Assembly (NCBI GenBank): GCA_003255065.1
Contig: QAOA01007931.1
Span: 122,789-186,788, forward strand
Origin: Cercis canadensis
Taxonomy: Eukaryota > Streptophyta > Magnoliopsida > Fabales > Fabaceae
Direction of reading: 5' to 3'
Length of the DNA stretch: 64,000 nt
Positions 27,754 to 42,038 of this stretch are shown here, in pieces. The translations under genes were made by a program, and so were the position numbers. How positions within the stretch are numbered: the stretch's first letter is position 1; each line of letters starts with the position of its first letter. The notes below the pieces were generated by a model. That model saw nothing but the letters and a program-made list of their open reading frames with translations, made no database searches and had not been told where the DNA came from.

Positions 27754-30700
27754 TTATTTCTTTGAGTATGTGAGATATGGATCTTGAGCAATGGTTAATA
27801 CATCCGGTCTCTCGGCCTGGTTATATGTTAGACACCGGCGAATAAAATCCTGACAAAGTTGTCAAAATGGTACAAATCATTGTCAGATTGTATAGCCTAG
27901 GAACTGAACCTGGATGTTACAGGTTGCTAGAAATCAAAATATTGTTTTTCTATAGCTAAATCAGAAACAGGATAAATGAAAATACAATACACATGTATAT
28001 TTGAGGCCTTAACTGGAAAAACCAGTCGACCTACATTTGCTAGGCTTTTAATTGCAAAAGAAAAATGGAAATTCACAGGTAGAATTGTAGATCCATGTTC
28101 AAGCCTAAGAAGTTTCTTCTGGTCTCAGTATTGACATGGAAACAAAAAGAACAAGCAAATATAGGTCTGTGTGCATCTTAGCTGTTAATCACTGAATATA
28201 AGAATAAAAGGATACTGAAGTTCATGAGACTCACAACAAAAGAACAACCAGAAAGAGAAGTAAGTGCTCAAAATAAGGTACAACTCACCTTTGCCTCATT
28301 AGAAACCGAAGGCCTAGAAGGGAATTCAACCTTCCGTGCCTTTATGATTGTGTCCTCACGAAGTATTCGCTCTTGGGTTTGGTCATGCCCAAAAGGACGT
28401 TTGCCAAATAGCATTTGATAGAACAGAATACCAGCAGACCAGACATCAACCTGTTTTCAGTAAGACAGAAGTCAGAAAGCAGGCACCAAACTTCAAATAC
28501 AAAAGTGAATAGCAGTAACTTAGTTGTTTTCACAATCTCAACTATAACGAAACTTTTGTAATAAAAGTGGACAATCCTTTGATTAAACTGAAAGTGAGGA
28601 CATCTTAGTAAACATGAGTGTCTTCATAACAGGAAAGCATTGACCTTTGATGATATAAGAGGTGTCTTACTGAGCTCAAAGCATTCAGGAGGCAAATACC
28701 TGCAAATTCACAAAATAAAAAACATGAAAAGGGGTAAAGAGGTTGTCCCAAAGCCAAAATATGTTGAAAGGTCAGGGAAACATAAAAACCTGCATTTAAG
28801 TTATATTTATATTGTTTGGAAGTATGAATTGCTAATTGGAATGGAGGTACAGATACTGGTACTAAATTACCCTAAGTGACTCATACACATAAATACATCT
28901 GTAAATGCTAGCACAGATAAAAAAAATTAATAATAGATGTTCAAACCATAATTGCACAACCCATGACTATGGTGTGTCTTCATCCCCCTGAAGTAGACTA
29001 TTTTCCTTGAACAAAGTCTAATGTAACCATAAAAGCAAAGAAACACAAGTTAGAAAATATTTTTGAAAATTGATTTTGCTAAATGAATTATCTACTTTTC
29101 TGACATTTGCAAGAATAGTTACCTCACCAAACTATGCTTCTTAAGAAATTTAGATGCATTCAAATTTTCTAACCAGAAGAACCGGATAATATGTTGAAGT
29201 TTAATTAGAAAAGAAAAATTAAACGATGTGTACACTGTTCCCTTTTGAGCAAGAGGACAAAAGTGGTTGGTCTCAATGGTACCAATAACATTGCTTCAAA
29301 TCATGCAGAGTGTATATATTATAAAACTACAACATGCCACTTCTGCTATCTCTACGGTAAAGCTAACATTTCTTAGCATATATGTAAATGGCACAAAAAA
29401 CCGAGTTAAATATTAATTTTAACAGAACTCAACTACAGTGTGTGACAAGAAGACTTGAGTGGTCAGAAGTTGGAAACCTACAAATTTGGGCTACATTAAC
29501 AATGGTCTGCAACACTTACCAATACGTTCCAGCTCCCTGGGACGTAAGTTCCATACCCTGGGATCCCACATCATCCTCCACTATCTTGCTAAGACCAAAA
29601 TCGGTTACTTTGGCAACACCAAGCTCATCAAACAGAACATTTCCAGGCTTTAAATCATAATGGATAATCTTCTGCGTTCTTTTATTCAAGTAAACAAGGC
29701 CTTGAAAAATCTGAACTAGAATGACCCTAGCCTCCCTCTCAGGCAATATAGGTGTTGCTTTAAGGACAGCATCAAGATCCTTTCCTGCAAGAAAAAAGAA
29801 GCAGAGCAAGGGGAAAGGGGAGACAAATAAGAAATGAATCAAACTTAGTAAACTCATTTAGGTTCAAATATTTTATGGTCTATTTCACAGAAATAAACTT
29901 AATATATTCGCTTCATAAAATGGTTGAGAAAGAGTACATACCACTACAGTACTCTAGAACAGTGCAAAAAGTATTTTGATCAATCTCAAAGATATCCCAT
30001 AAACGAACAATGTGATGATGCACCAGGGTCTTGTGAATATTGTACTCCCGAATTGCGTGCCGTATATAACTTTGCTTCTTCTCTTCACTCCATTGAGCAT
30101 TTAAACCATGAAGCTTACATGCAACATATCTATGATCCACCAAGTCAAAAGCCTGCTGGAAATTTCTTACTTCAAATCACTGCAAAAAGGTATATTTTTA
30201 CATTTGCCAATATAGGCTAGGGAATTTTTTACACGTTTGTTTTAGTAGCTTTGCTTGAAACCTTGTACAAGATATGTTGAAAACAATATCATTAAAAAAT
30301 ATTATATTATACTTCACAAAAGTTCTGACCTTGTAAACCTCACTGAATCCCCCCTTTCCAAGGAGGTTTAAAAGGGCATAACGATGATTCAGAATCTGAA
30401 AGTTGTTAAAACGTGAACCATCCTCATCTCGTATGCGTTTCATTTCTCGTATTAGCCTTCCCTTTTCTAGTTCATAGCGATCCCTCTCTCGCAAAATAAT
30501 TTCTTCTTCCTAAAAAATATTTCTCTATTAGAAATATGAAGAGAGAAAAAAATAATCAGATACAGCAGAAACAGTAACTTACTCGCTTAATACTAGCTAT
30601 TCGAGACTTGTAAATTTCATCCTGAATAACAACATCATCTTCTTGTAATCCAGTCTCTGCATCAGTTCCATCTCCCTTATCTTCATGATATAAAAATACA

Positions 30701-33700
30701 TTTTTATCAGTGTCCAGAAAAAATTACCAAAACAAAAAAATTATAATTCACAACCTATGAATTCAATGAGCCAACAAATATAGTAAAAGATAATCTAAAT
30801 TCAAAAAGCCTGAAACAGATATTTATGAGGTCCAGAGGGAGCTCTGGTGCATGTATTTATATGGTCCAAAGGGCCATCTTAAAGATCAGATGGTCAGTCA
30901 AGGTTTGAACGGTATCCAGACACTGGTAAAGGCTATTAGAACTTGAGTAATACAAGGTACTTCATATCCCAATTTATAAATATGCATAGTATATGCATAC
31001 TGGCAATTGGTATCAACTGTAAAGGGAAGGGAGAAAATGAACAAGCAAGATATTGCCTCAAAATTACATGCTACTATATTGGCCGATTTGACTCCCACAT
31101 CTTAGGACTAGTGCTAAAAGTAAAGGGGAAACATCATGGAAACAAGCTATTAAAAATTTAGATAGATAGATATTACCAGATTGTTTTTTCTTCAATAATT
31201 TGCGTTGCCGCTCAATAGCCTCCTTTGTTTCTATCAGTTGTCTCTGGGAAGGAAAAAAAATAGTTCATGCTATTATTACTGAAGGTTATCTCAATTACAA
31301 TAAAATTAAGAGATGGAATCTCTAGTAATATCCACACGATATGCACCCTGCTATGGCCAAATATTACTGAAAATCAAAAGCTTTCACACTGGAAACACTA
31401 TCTACAATTAACTGCAATAAAATGGTCTGAGTTTGACGAGGTTTACAATATGAGAAGGTTAAGTATCATCAACCAAAGGCACAGCATGTAATCTCTTTGT
31501 TATAAGGAAAATCTCTGTTATAAACTAAATTTTAATATGTAAGTTCATTATGAAGAATCCAATTTCATTTTTTTTTTTTGTAAAATTTGCCATGTCACTT
31601 TGCAAGGAATCTTATTTAACAAATGCTCTTTCTGAACTGGTGTAACCTTTAGAGGGATATCTTCTCTTCTCTCTGTAGAAAATTGCTAATCACCAAAACA
31701 ATGGCCCCCACAGCAGATCCCTCAAACGGAAAACCAATCTACCTTTTTATAAAAGTTATCAACTTTTACTTATCACTATAATAAATAGCTCCACCATATA
31801 AGCTTGAAACTTCTATGCTTTGATCTATAAGAAATAAGCAATCCAACTGTTTATGCTTCCCTAACATACTCCAAATCCCTTAATACAAATAAAATCAAAT
31901 AATAATAACTACATGGTATGAAAATTGAAAAGAGGAAACACCACCAATCATAAACAAGAGAGACAGAGAGAAGAAAATGAGACATACAAGTTGGGCATTA
32001 AGATCCTTTAATGCTTGCCCATCTTCCCAGGTCTCAGATATTACAGTTCCAGCTCTACAATTTACAATCAAACCAATAAGAAAATAAAATGATGAAAAGA
32101 TAATATGAAAATTATTGTCTTTCAATTCTCTACTTATACCTGATTACACCAACATTTCCAAGTCTCAATGAGTCTTGTCGTACTTTCAGCCTTGCTTCTT
32201 GCCTCTCAGCCTTTGAAACTGATATAAGTAAATCAGATACTATTTTCGTTCTCTGCAAAATTGAAGGATCGAATGTAAACATGCTGGTTTAATTGATGCA
32301 TGGCACAAAGAATGTCCAGCAAATACTTTTATTTTGGGGACAAATAACAGGAAGGATTTTTCTAAGATTTCTAGTACATTCCATTGAACCAACCAAAGAA
32401 ATACAGCATTAATTACTATTATTCATGAATCAACATGATCTTCTCTTGTCATTCAGAAGTCATACAATAAGATGAAGCCTCACACGACCTTTCTTTCCAA
32501 CTACAACTTCACCCCCTTAAATGGGCTTGAGGGTTTGAGCCTGTAAACTAGATCACCAAGTGAGTGTCCATGTTAGTTACTCATAAGTCGTACAGCAGTG
32601 CCAAACATTTTGAATAGCCATTGGTGGGATTTCACATTGGGGTATATCTAGCAAACCTGGAAAAATTATCCATGGTCCAATATAGAGGTTTCAGGATGGA
32701 AACGGAGGGAAAGATCTTACAGCAATGTGCTCTATTTGCAGTTAGGGAAAAAAAAAAAAAAAGAAGGGTTGTTATAATTAAATTTACAAAGTGAAGCCAG
32801 ACGTAGATCTTCATGGACAATGTCGTTTTGCATATTATTCATCTTGTACCTCGTATATGGTGTTGAAGAGCATTTGCTTGAGTCCTTACAATCTCATGCT
32901 GTACACCTTTTAGCTAAAGAAATGTTTCTGGCAGAGTTTCATATAAGCAAATTTTGCATATGTTCTCTTTTGCATGCACCACAGGACCATCAATTGCTTT
33001 CCATTTCAATCATATGTATGTCATTAAACGTCAACTGCTTTGATAAATTCAATAAGGGACATTTTAAAAATAAAATTATTATGCAACCAATATCTGAAAT
33101 ATATCATCATACCTTAGGCTTCATTTGCTGTTCAAGATCTTTCAGATCCTTCAGTTCCTGTACAAGCCAGAATTAAGAATTAAAAACACAGAAAATTATC
33201 ACATCAAATTCAAGGACTGTTGGTTTCATTACTTCAAAACATATAACACGCATTTAATATTTTCTTCCCAAAAATAACAGGCACCTGTACATATACCTTT
33301 TCTAACTGGTGATAAAGATTCTGATAATCAGAGGTCTCTTGTTTTGATTTACGCAAGTCCTCCTCCAGTGAAACAACTTTCGCACGTAATGATGCAATCT
33401 CCTCCTAATTTAAGTTCACAGTGAAACAAAAGGAGAGGGGAAAAAAAAATGACAATCTCATATCTTAGAAGCTTTTCCTGCAACCAATAGAAAAAAAATA
33501 CTACTTTCTAAAGTGTAAAGTACCATCTAAGATAAGAAATCATTAGGGTATGGTGGAGGAGAGAAAACTAAAACAGGCATAGCAAGCTTCTATTTTTTTG
33601 GATCTAAAGCCAAATATTCTTGTACTTACCAGAAATTTTGCAAATAGAAATAAAAAGTTTAGCAAAATCATTACCTCTAATAATGCACAATTGTCATTAC

Positions 33701-36700
33701 GAAACTGATCTTTGAGTCTACTATCCTGCAAACAAATATGAGCGTAAAGAGAATAGTCAACCCAGTTCAAATAATAGCAATAAATGATTATATTCATAAA
33801 CACATGAATCTTCCATTCACAGGAATCATGAAAGATTCCCAAGTTGCTTACTGTAAAAGCTACAAGATGCAACCAGACCATAATGCCAGATGAATTATCC
33901 CAAACATCAAACCTCGCTTCCCAAGAAAAGAAAATAGAATTAGATTCACTCAAGACCTTATTTAACTCCATACACCTATCACTAGAATGTGCATATAGGA
34001 TAAAATGTAACTTGAAGAGTTTTTCCTATACTCATCTTTAATCTTCTTAATGTTCACTGTTATTTAGTCCACATATGACCATATTTGTATTAAAATGATG
34101 AGAACAATAATATAACATACCATTCAGAACATTTACACATCTAGAACCACAAATAAATAAAAGAGATAGTATATGATTTCCCAAATAGGTAAGGGTCTTG
34201 CAAAATTAAATTGAAATTCCAGACATCAACCAAAGATTATTGCATTATCAATTAAACCACTACCACAGTGTGAGTTTTATGAAGCTACATAATTTATCTA
34301 ATTCTTGTATAAAGCAGCTTATGCCAAATGAAATAAGACTGAAATAGATAAAACCCCAGTTCAAACTGAACCACAAGAAATTCTCTGACTAGATATTCAG
34401 ATATTTTTTGTGTGGATTCTACCATAAACAAGAGATAAAAGTGGGGTGGGGCGTTTCCTTCTTTCACATTTTGAATACTTAAACCTAGGCTCTTGCAAGC
34501 CTGGACACAAGGATGCTATTAGTTCTGTAACTAAAATTAACCTACAACCTGGCACCTTTTCCTGTCAATCCAGGCTAGTAGGGGAAATTAAGTATTCTTT
34601 AAATAACCAAGCAGAAGCATAAAAGGCACCCAAGATCAATGCAATAAAAGTTCTTTCCATCTCTAAGACAGGTAAAATATGATCAGTTCCCTGGCCCGCA
34701 AATCCAGGGGGTTTAAACTTTAAACCTTGAACATAAAGAGGTACAGGTTACCATTATGCAAGCAATCATGTATATTCAAGTGAACAGACAAAGATATAAT
34801 TACATTGTCAATAATAAATTAGGACAAAATGACAGTGACAATCACAAGAATAACCAAATGTTTTATGACAAAGAGCATGCTTTACAGTATACCTTCTCAA
34901 GCTGACCATTTGAAGCCAAAACTGTTGGAGGAGAAATTTGTGTTTTGCTCTGATCATTAACTCTGGAACCACGCCCCCTACCTGAACTAGAATTTCCTCT
35001 TCCACGACCATGTTTTTTCTTATTTACATCAATGCTAATTTTGGTCTCCACAGCCTCAAAACTAGCTTGCCTCCCATTGCTAACAACCTGAAATGTAATT
35101 TTTCTTGGTGGGAAACAAATGGAAGACCCATTTCTGAGATAAAGAGTATCACTTCTATGGATAGGAATATATTGAGTTATCGGAAGAAAACTAACCTCAA
35201 CATGTTCAAAAATATTAGAGTCATCATCTCCTTGAAGCTTTTGGCGCTTCTGTGTGTTGGCTTGTATTAGGAACTCTCCACCATTCTGGAATAGAAATAT
35301 GAAGATAGAGACAAACTTATCAATTTAATTTGCATAAATCTACCAAGTCAGTGGAACAGTAAACATATCAATTGATAGGTAGTCTTCTTTTCAACAAAAT
35401 AAGAGCAAAAAAGGATGAATGTTGGGAAAAAAATATAATGAAAGCTTCTACATTTGCCACTAAAAATCCATGACCAAGCAATTAACCATGACTATAAAAG
35501 AACTCACACAAATGCAAAAATGTTGGCAATACCCCAAAAGAATTTAATTCTATTACTGCCATATTCAAAATCTACTTGGATATTTGTTTTATATTCTTAA
35601 TTTATTTTTTTTACTAGTTCTACTCATCCTAATGATAAACTTAAAGTTCATATTTAGCATCACAAGCATAGTTCTATACCAAACACCCAAGCATGATCTA
35701 TATTGATTCTCTGCCTGAGATATGTAAAATGTAATAGTTCCTCAGGATAGCCATCAAAACTTATAATTGGTCAATAGAAGTGAAACATCATTACACATTA
35801 TCCTCGAAAAAAACCACTTATTTAGCCACTCTTTTCCTTTCCTTTTTCCCTTTGCTATTTCTCCTCTATATTCTCCACATACTCCTATGATCTTTGAAAT
35901 AGATGCATCACTGGAAAATCATAATGAAATGAAAAATCCAAGAAAATTTTTCAACAACAAACTAAGTGCAGCTCACTGACTAAAATTATCAGTGCATATA
36001 ATGGCAATGCCACTACCAAGCAGAGTGGCGGAGCCAGTAAAATCATTGGGAGAGGGGGGCAGTTCATAAGAAATGAAGTATGGGGCAATCAAGTTGAGTA
36101 TGGGGGAAAAGTGAGAAGGGTGCTTGAGGAGTAGGAGAAATAAAAGGGAGGGGAGCAGGTGACCCATGCCGCCTCCCCCCCCAAACAAAATTTCAATGTG
36201 GCTCCACCACAAGCACATGTGGCTTCTTGGGTATCGCACCTTGCAATGTGTGTGCAACCCTAAACACACTATTAATTATATTCCAATTTCCAAAAACATG
36301 CTCATTCTGAATGAAGTTTAATTAACAAAACTTTTACATATTATTACACCAGAGGAAGAACTAGAAGTTAGCAGATTTGAAAATGACTCCACGTGATAAC
36401 TACTTGAAGTCTTTCATATGATAGAGCTGAACCAGAATTTGCAAGAGTTCAACTGTGAGGTTCATCAATTCCATTCATCTAAAGCTTACACCTAAATACA
36501 TGAATGTTGCTAAGAACAAATTTTTGCAATACAGTCCAAAATATGAGTATATCAATATCACAGCCAGGGCACCAATCAGAATAAAAAATTGTACTGCACT
36601 CTACAGCATCACAATCAAAAAAAGGGAGGGTAACAGGAATTAGTAACACACACAAATATACATTTGGAGAATATACCTTCCAAGCATGCGTATATATTGC

Positions 36701-37114
36701 ACAACATCACAATCTCAGAGAACCAAATAGCATGCGTATCTAAGGTTTTGTTGACAATGGGTACAACAATTCCCGTCGGTATCATACCACCTACCCCATT
36801 TGATAGACTGCAATTTCATACACAGTAAAAGGAAAACCTAAATTTCCAACATTGCATTGAATTGGGTTAAGACTTACATCGTCATCAGAATCACTCGAAC
36901 TGGACACTTCACCCAAGTCCTCGGCGGCACCTCCGAACTTCCCAGCTAAAGGAGCAGAGGACCGAGTTGACTGCTGAGTGGACGGAACAGTAGCAGCTAT
37001 GGAGGATGCCTTGCCAACCATGCGAGCTTCAAGCTTTGCAATCTTAGTAGGCAGAGACTGGTCCGATTGGTTGGAGGAGTTGGACGAGAAATGAATAAGC
37101 ATATCATCCGACAT
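27754..37114 (-). CDS. TSL: TOUSLED nuclear serine/threonine protein kinase
   Basis: TOUSLED-type kinases act in the nucleus on chromatin assembly factors such as ASF1 and are needed for leaf and flower development. Coding exons: 36878-37114, 35196-35285, 34893-35087, 33675-33725, 33297-33404, 33113-33157, 32140-32252, 31988-32054, 31177-31243, 30583-30680, 30330-30509, 29942-30152, 29520-29784, 28645-28699, 28289-28450, 27754-27849. They total 2040 bases in frame, 679 residues. Seen: start MSDDMLIHFSSNSSNQSDQS as in the family, a basic Gly/Arg patch KKKHGRGRGN (about 133-142) that may act as a nuclear signal, coiled coils (about 190-380), and a kinase domain. Kinase motifs are GKGGFSEVYK (408-417), VACKLHG with the ATP-binding Lys, HYDLKPGN in place of HRD, DFG (about 549) and YLPPE. 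All look intact. Confidence 0.97.
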
Positions 37115-37880
37115 TGTTGCTGCAGCAAATGCAGAGGCAAACTGTTTGGCAAAAAGAAAATCTTTTCTCAGATCATTCATGCCAACATAGAATAGTCAAA
37201 GAAAATTAAACCCATTTGAATAGATAAAATAACAGAGAAAATGCTACTGTTTCCTGAGAAAAAAGCACACTTTCTAAGCAGAACTAGACCGTACCCATTC
37301 GCAATCAGAAAGCAAACGGTGCCAACTTTTCGAGAACTCACATGGAGAGATATTTATACAGAAGAATACATTAGAGGAATCAGAAAGAGAGAAGGGGAAT
37401 TTGATTTTCTATTGGGTGAAATGCAGAGCTGAGAGAGAGAGAATTAATTGGATACAGAATATCTAGGGTTTTGCTATTTGGGAAAGGGGGAAGAATCAAA
37501 GCTTAAAGGGAATGAATGAAAGAGGAAGCAATGAACTGCAAAGCAGGAAGTTAATACTCTGCTTTCCTCTACATGGTTTGTTTTTAAATTTCTTGTGGGC
37601 ACCTTTGGACAGAGGAAAGGAGTTTCTACTTTTCTATGGGACTATGGCAGGAATATGAAAACTGAAAAAGAAGAAAATAGGGTAAGAGTAAAATGTAAAT
37701 TAGTGTGTATACAAGAGGTAAAGAAAAATATGATTTTCCTCAAATCTAGTGAGGCATTATGATGATACACTTTCTTACCTTTTTACCTCTGAAGAAGAAA
37801 ATTGACTTTTGAATTGAATCTGTTGAGAGAATCCTAGGGTTTTATAATTTGAACAAAATGTGATTGATATTAGGAGAAAA
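37115..37880 (-). other. TOUSLED leader region
   Basis: An acceptor GCTGCAG lies seven bases above the ATG. A donor AAAAAG then GTAAGAAAG gives a candidate first exon from 37779 to about 37880. The 37240-37440 open frame on the plus strand is probably chance. Confidence 0.4.
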
Positions 37881-39600
37881 TATAGGGTTCACCAACCAAT
37901 AATAAATAAAAGGGAAGGACTGATTGATAGCCTAAACAATTACTCAATGCTCATGAATAAGATATTAGTCCTTATATTAATATTTAGTCATTAATTTAGT
38001 TAATTATATATGGTGATAGGTAGCTAAATGGGTCCATAGAATTGTTGCTAAGGGAAAGAAGATAGTAACAAGCCCATTGACTTGAATAAAAATATGCTAG
38101 GAACTACATAGAGATAACACATATAGTAGCAAAAAGAGAGAGATAAATCATAAGTTATAAGGCTTAACCTCACCCCAAAATGACAAGTATTAGGTCACGT
38201 AACATTTGGTACCAATTGATTTTTGTGGAATTAGAATAGGAAAGGAAACTGTTGCAATGAAATGATAATTCTTGTTTAATTATTTCCATTAAAAACATAA
38301 TGCTAATCCATGCCAATTCATTATGTATTTATATTTAATGCATTGATAGCATAGAAATGGACATAATTATAACTAAAAGGGATAAGGAAATAAACTAAGC
38401 ATTAATTCATTCTTGATAGTCATGGATCATCATTCCAACAACCCTCGGAGAGTTCATCCTATGGTTAGGAAAGTCACTTATCTCTTTGGTGTCCTATGCT
38501 TGAGGCCTTATTAATGCACCTTTTTCAATTCTTGGAGAAGAATNTAGAATAGGAAAGGAAACGGTAGCAATGAAATGATAATTCTTGTTTAATTATTTCC
38601 ATTAAAAACATAATGCTAATCCATGCCAATTCATTATGTATTTATATTTAATGCATTGATAGCCTAGAAATGGACATAATTATAACTAAAAGGGATAAGG
38701 AAATAAACTAAGCATTAATTCATTCTTGATAGTCATGGATTATCATTCCAACAACCCTCGGAGAGTTCATCCTATGGTTAGGAAAGTCACTTATCTCTTT
38801 GGTGTCCTATGCTTGAGGCCTTATTAATGCACCTTTTTCAATTCTTGGAGAAGAATTAGATGTAGTTGTTGAGTGTTCTCTTTATGAGACTCACGAGTTA
38901 GTGATAATCTGCGACATTGCTATTAAGGGTATCTCACGCCATGGTGATCTAGGTTTAAATAAGTAGAGTCAATGAAACTCATCATGAGACCCTTTTTTCT
39001 ATAGAAGAAAAAAAGAATCACCATTTAACCACCCAAGAAAGAATGATTATTCCTCTCTACAAATTAAATCAACATTTGGAATGGAATTGTCATCATCAGC
39101 CTTTTTTTCCTAACAAATATGGAAATCCAACTCCCAAAAGAACAGAGACAAAAACGAAATCTATATTTTCGTGTAAAAATACACTCTATAATTATCAAGA
39201 GAAATTTTTGTAAGACTAAGTCTATCTAAAAACTTATAGTTGTTGTCAAAATAAGTTCAAGTGTATAAATTGTCTTATTTAAGCCCGCTTTAGAGATTTG
39301 TTAGGTTCCAAATATGTTTACCCATTCAAATAAGGATTAATTTGCTTAGGGCTAACTTAACAATCATATTATATTTTTAAACGTTTTTATTAGTTTTTAT
39401 ACAACTTGCCTTATGTGACTCACTAATCCTAAAGGATTGGGTTGAATGACAAATGACCAATCCATTATTTTTTGGTAACAGAAGATAAGAAACAAAAAAG
39501 AAGTACAATTTAAGAAAATTTACAACCTTCATATTTGCTAGTAGTGTCACATAAAGATTTGTTGTTCATGAACTGACCAACTTTCTTGACCTCTTGCTCC
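37881..39600. other. Intergenic DNA upstream of TOUSLED
   Basis: Apart from the duplicated seam, AT-rich DNA without recognised coding sequence or transposon ends. Confidence 0.45.
38232..38856. repeat. 312-base direct duplication around N at 38544
   Basis: Bases 38232-38543 and 38545-38856 have equal length and differ at about four positions (for example ACTGTTGCA against ACGGTAGCA). The single N between them marks an assembly join. A difference near one percent fits two alleles of one locus more than a genomic tandem repeat. Confidence 0.88.
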
Positions 39601-39639
39601 AAGTTTTATCATGAAATCAACTCTTTCGTTTATCTCCCT

Positions 39640-40400
39640 CAACCCATGAGACACTATCACCTGCCAACCTCTCTTAAAAACATATCTGATATCGCTAACA
39701 ATAAACCTATAGCTATAAAACTAACATCTGCAGAAGCTATCAGATTTACTTCCTCTTGGGAGTCAGACTCACGTATGAGTTTCTTTATGCCTTTTTCCCA
39801 GCAAAGTCTCAGTCCATTTCTGACAACAATGAGTTCGGCTTTTAAATTGGTAGCAACGCCTATAGATCCACAAAAACCACCTCGCCACCTCCCTAGGTGA
39901 TCTCTAACCCTTCTTGGATTCTTAAAGCTGCTGCCATCAACGTTTAGTTTCATCGTTTCATGATTAGGAGCCTGCCAGTTGATCCAACTCACTTCTCTTC
40001 TCTGATTTGCTGTCTCTAACATAAAAACTTTCATGGATGTCTGAGCCATCACCAGGATTTTATTCACCATGGCCATCAAAAGAGTACTGCTCCACCCCTC
40101 GAACACCTCCTCGTTACGTACTCTCCAGATTCACCAGAAAGCACAGTAACACTTGATATGAGAGTTTGTTGTTTTACCTCCTTAATTTATTACCATTAGC
40201 AGAAAGCCAAAGCATGGAGCTCTTGCCAAACTTGTCGAGCTTTAGTACAATCCCGAAGACAATGAAGCGTGCTCTCGACCTCGGACATGCACATGTTACA
40301 AACTGCATTTTGAGTAATTAAGGTGTCGGCGACAACGAAAGTGGTTTGTGGGAATAGCATCGTGCGACTAACCAAAGAAAAACTTTGATAATCCCTTACC
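39640..40400 (-). mobile_element. LINE remnant: zinc knuckle plus RNase H domain
   Basis: The minus strand shows, in order, a zf-RVT segment (TLITQNAVCNMCMSEVES, then LHCLRDCTKARQVWQELHAL), a linker and an RNase H-like domain (WINWQAPNHETMKLNVDGSS, then GFCGSIGVATNLKAELIVVRNGL, then LIRESDSQEEVNLI). The acidic residues of VDGSS, AEL and ESDS are present, but a short stretch after VDGSS is deleted and frames change between the two domains. Reverse transcriptase and endonuclease are absent, so this is a dead 3' piece. Confidence 0.82.
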
Positions 40401-42038
40401 GTCTATTGTTTGCTCTTCTTTTATGGTTTTTACACGCACAAAAAAGTGTGAGGATTAGAGGTTAGCAACTCTAACTTGTCCAACCAAAAGGGTTGGTCTT
40501 CCCCATTGATGGACAAGTTATAATAATCCCAAACACTAGATTAAAAAAAAATGCATATCCAATAATGACCCAAGTAATATTGAAAAAGGAAATAAAATAA
40601 AAGGCATAAAATAAAACAAGAGGCTAGCTATTCAATATTACAAATAAAATTGATAACTGAATCTTTCTGTACCGTTTTGCTTAACAAATATGTGAGTCGT
40701 CTCATAAAAAACATAGCCTAAATTATATAAGTAATTAGTTATGCATATGCTATAAATAGTTAATTTGCCAAAATAAAATGTAAATTTCCCTAATATGGAC
40801 TCATGACATGCAACATGATAGCTTCTTGTGGATAAAAATTAAAATAATTAAATTAAATTGAGACAATTATTGTTAGATACTTAGACGATCACAAATAATT
40901 ATAGGTGAATCATTCCTTAAAAATTAAGTTTTCATAGTTGTCTTTACTGACGATCACTAAGAAATATAAAATGATCATTAGTTAATATGCGATGATCATT
41001 GAGAAACACTAGATAACCATTGATCAATGAATAATGAATTTAAAAATTTATGTTTTAGTAGACACTCACCTAAAAATATTTTTTTTTAATCATCCACTTA
41101 CAATTCTTTGTAATTTGTTTGAGCTAATAATAATCGTCTAAATTAAAATTTCTCTTAAACTTGTGAATTTTCCTGGTGAATACAAATTAGCATTTGCTCG
41201 TTGGCATTTGATCCTTAAAGTCCAGCTTGCAAAGAACTCTTGAACGAGGACTGAAATTGAGTTACTAATCTTTTGAGTAATGTCAAATACATAACCATTT
41301 GGTTACATAATACAATTATCCACAAAATGACATAATTAATATAATTTAAATTCAAATAATCTCAATCTTTCTAACGGAACTTTTTTGCTGAACAGTCACT
41401 CATAAACTGTGTGCTTGTCATTATTCAATCTTTATCCCCGAAAGAAGCAAAATGTCCATTCTATACCTATAACTTTTTAGGATAAGTGACAATATTAATT
41501 TTGTTTCTTTGATCATTGAAATTTACGATAGCTAGGGTTTAAATCCTCAGTGCACAAACTGAGCTGAAAATATGAAAAAAAAAAAATCCAAGGTCCTCTG
41601 TCCACCGCCACTGTCACTATCCTCATCCTCTGCAAATGGAACACCCAACACTCACAAAAACAGAGAAACAACCAAGTAGTAAATTTTCTGTTTATTAAAA
41701 CACATTAGTTACAATAAAACCAGATAGAGCATACACAACACATTCTCAATTTATAGGCCAAAAGGTTTCTGTCGCCGCAGTATGTCATCGGCTTAAAATT
41801 TAAGTGTAGCATTCTTCCGACAATATAATTTACAGCTTGCAAGAGTCCTCATTATGTTGGTGAGACAAACAATGCGACCACCAAACATAAGTGTAAACGA
41901 AAAAAAAAAAGGGACAGATGCAAAGAATTACTGAAGGACAAAAAGATTGCATTATTCATTTAAAACTCGTAAATAAATACTTTTACAAGTTTGAAGAAGG
42001 CATGATAAATAACCAGGGAGATCCAGAATTCTGGAGAG
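40401..42038. other. Intergenic DNA before the zinc-knuckle gene
   Basis: AT-rich with loose GATCAT/GATCACT words at 40885-41035. The last few hundred bases are probably the 3' UTR of the zinc-knuckle gene. No gene recognised. Confidence 0.45.
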
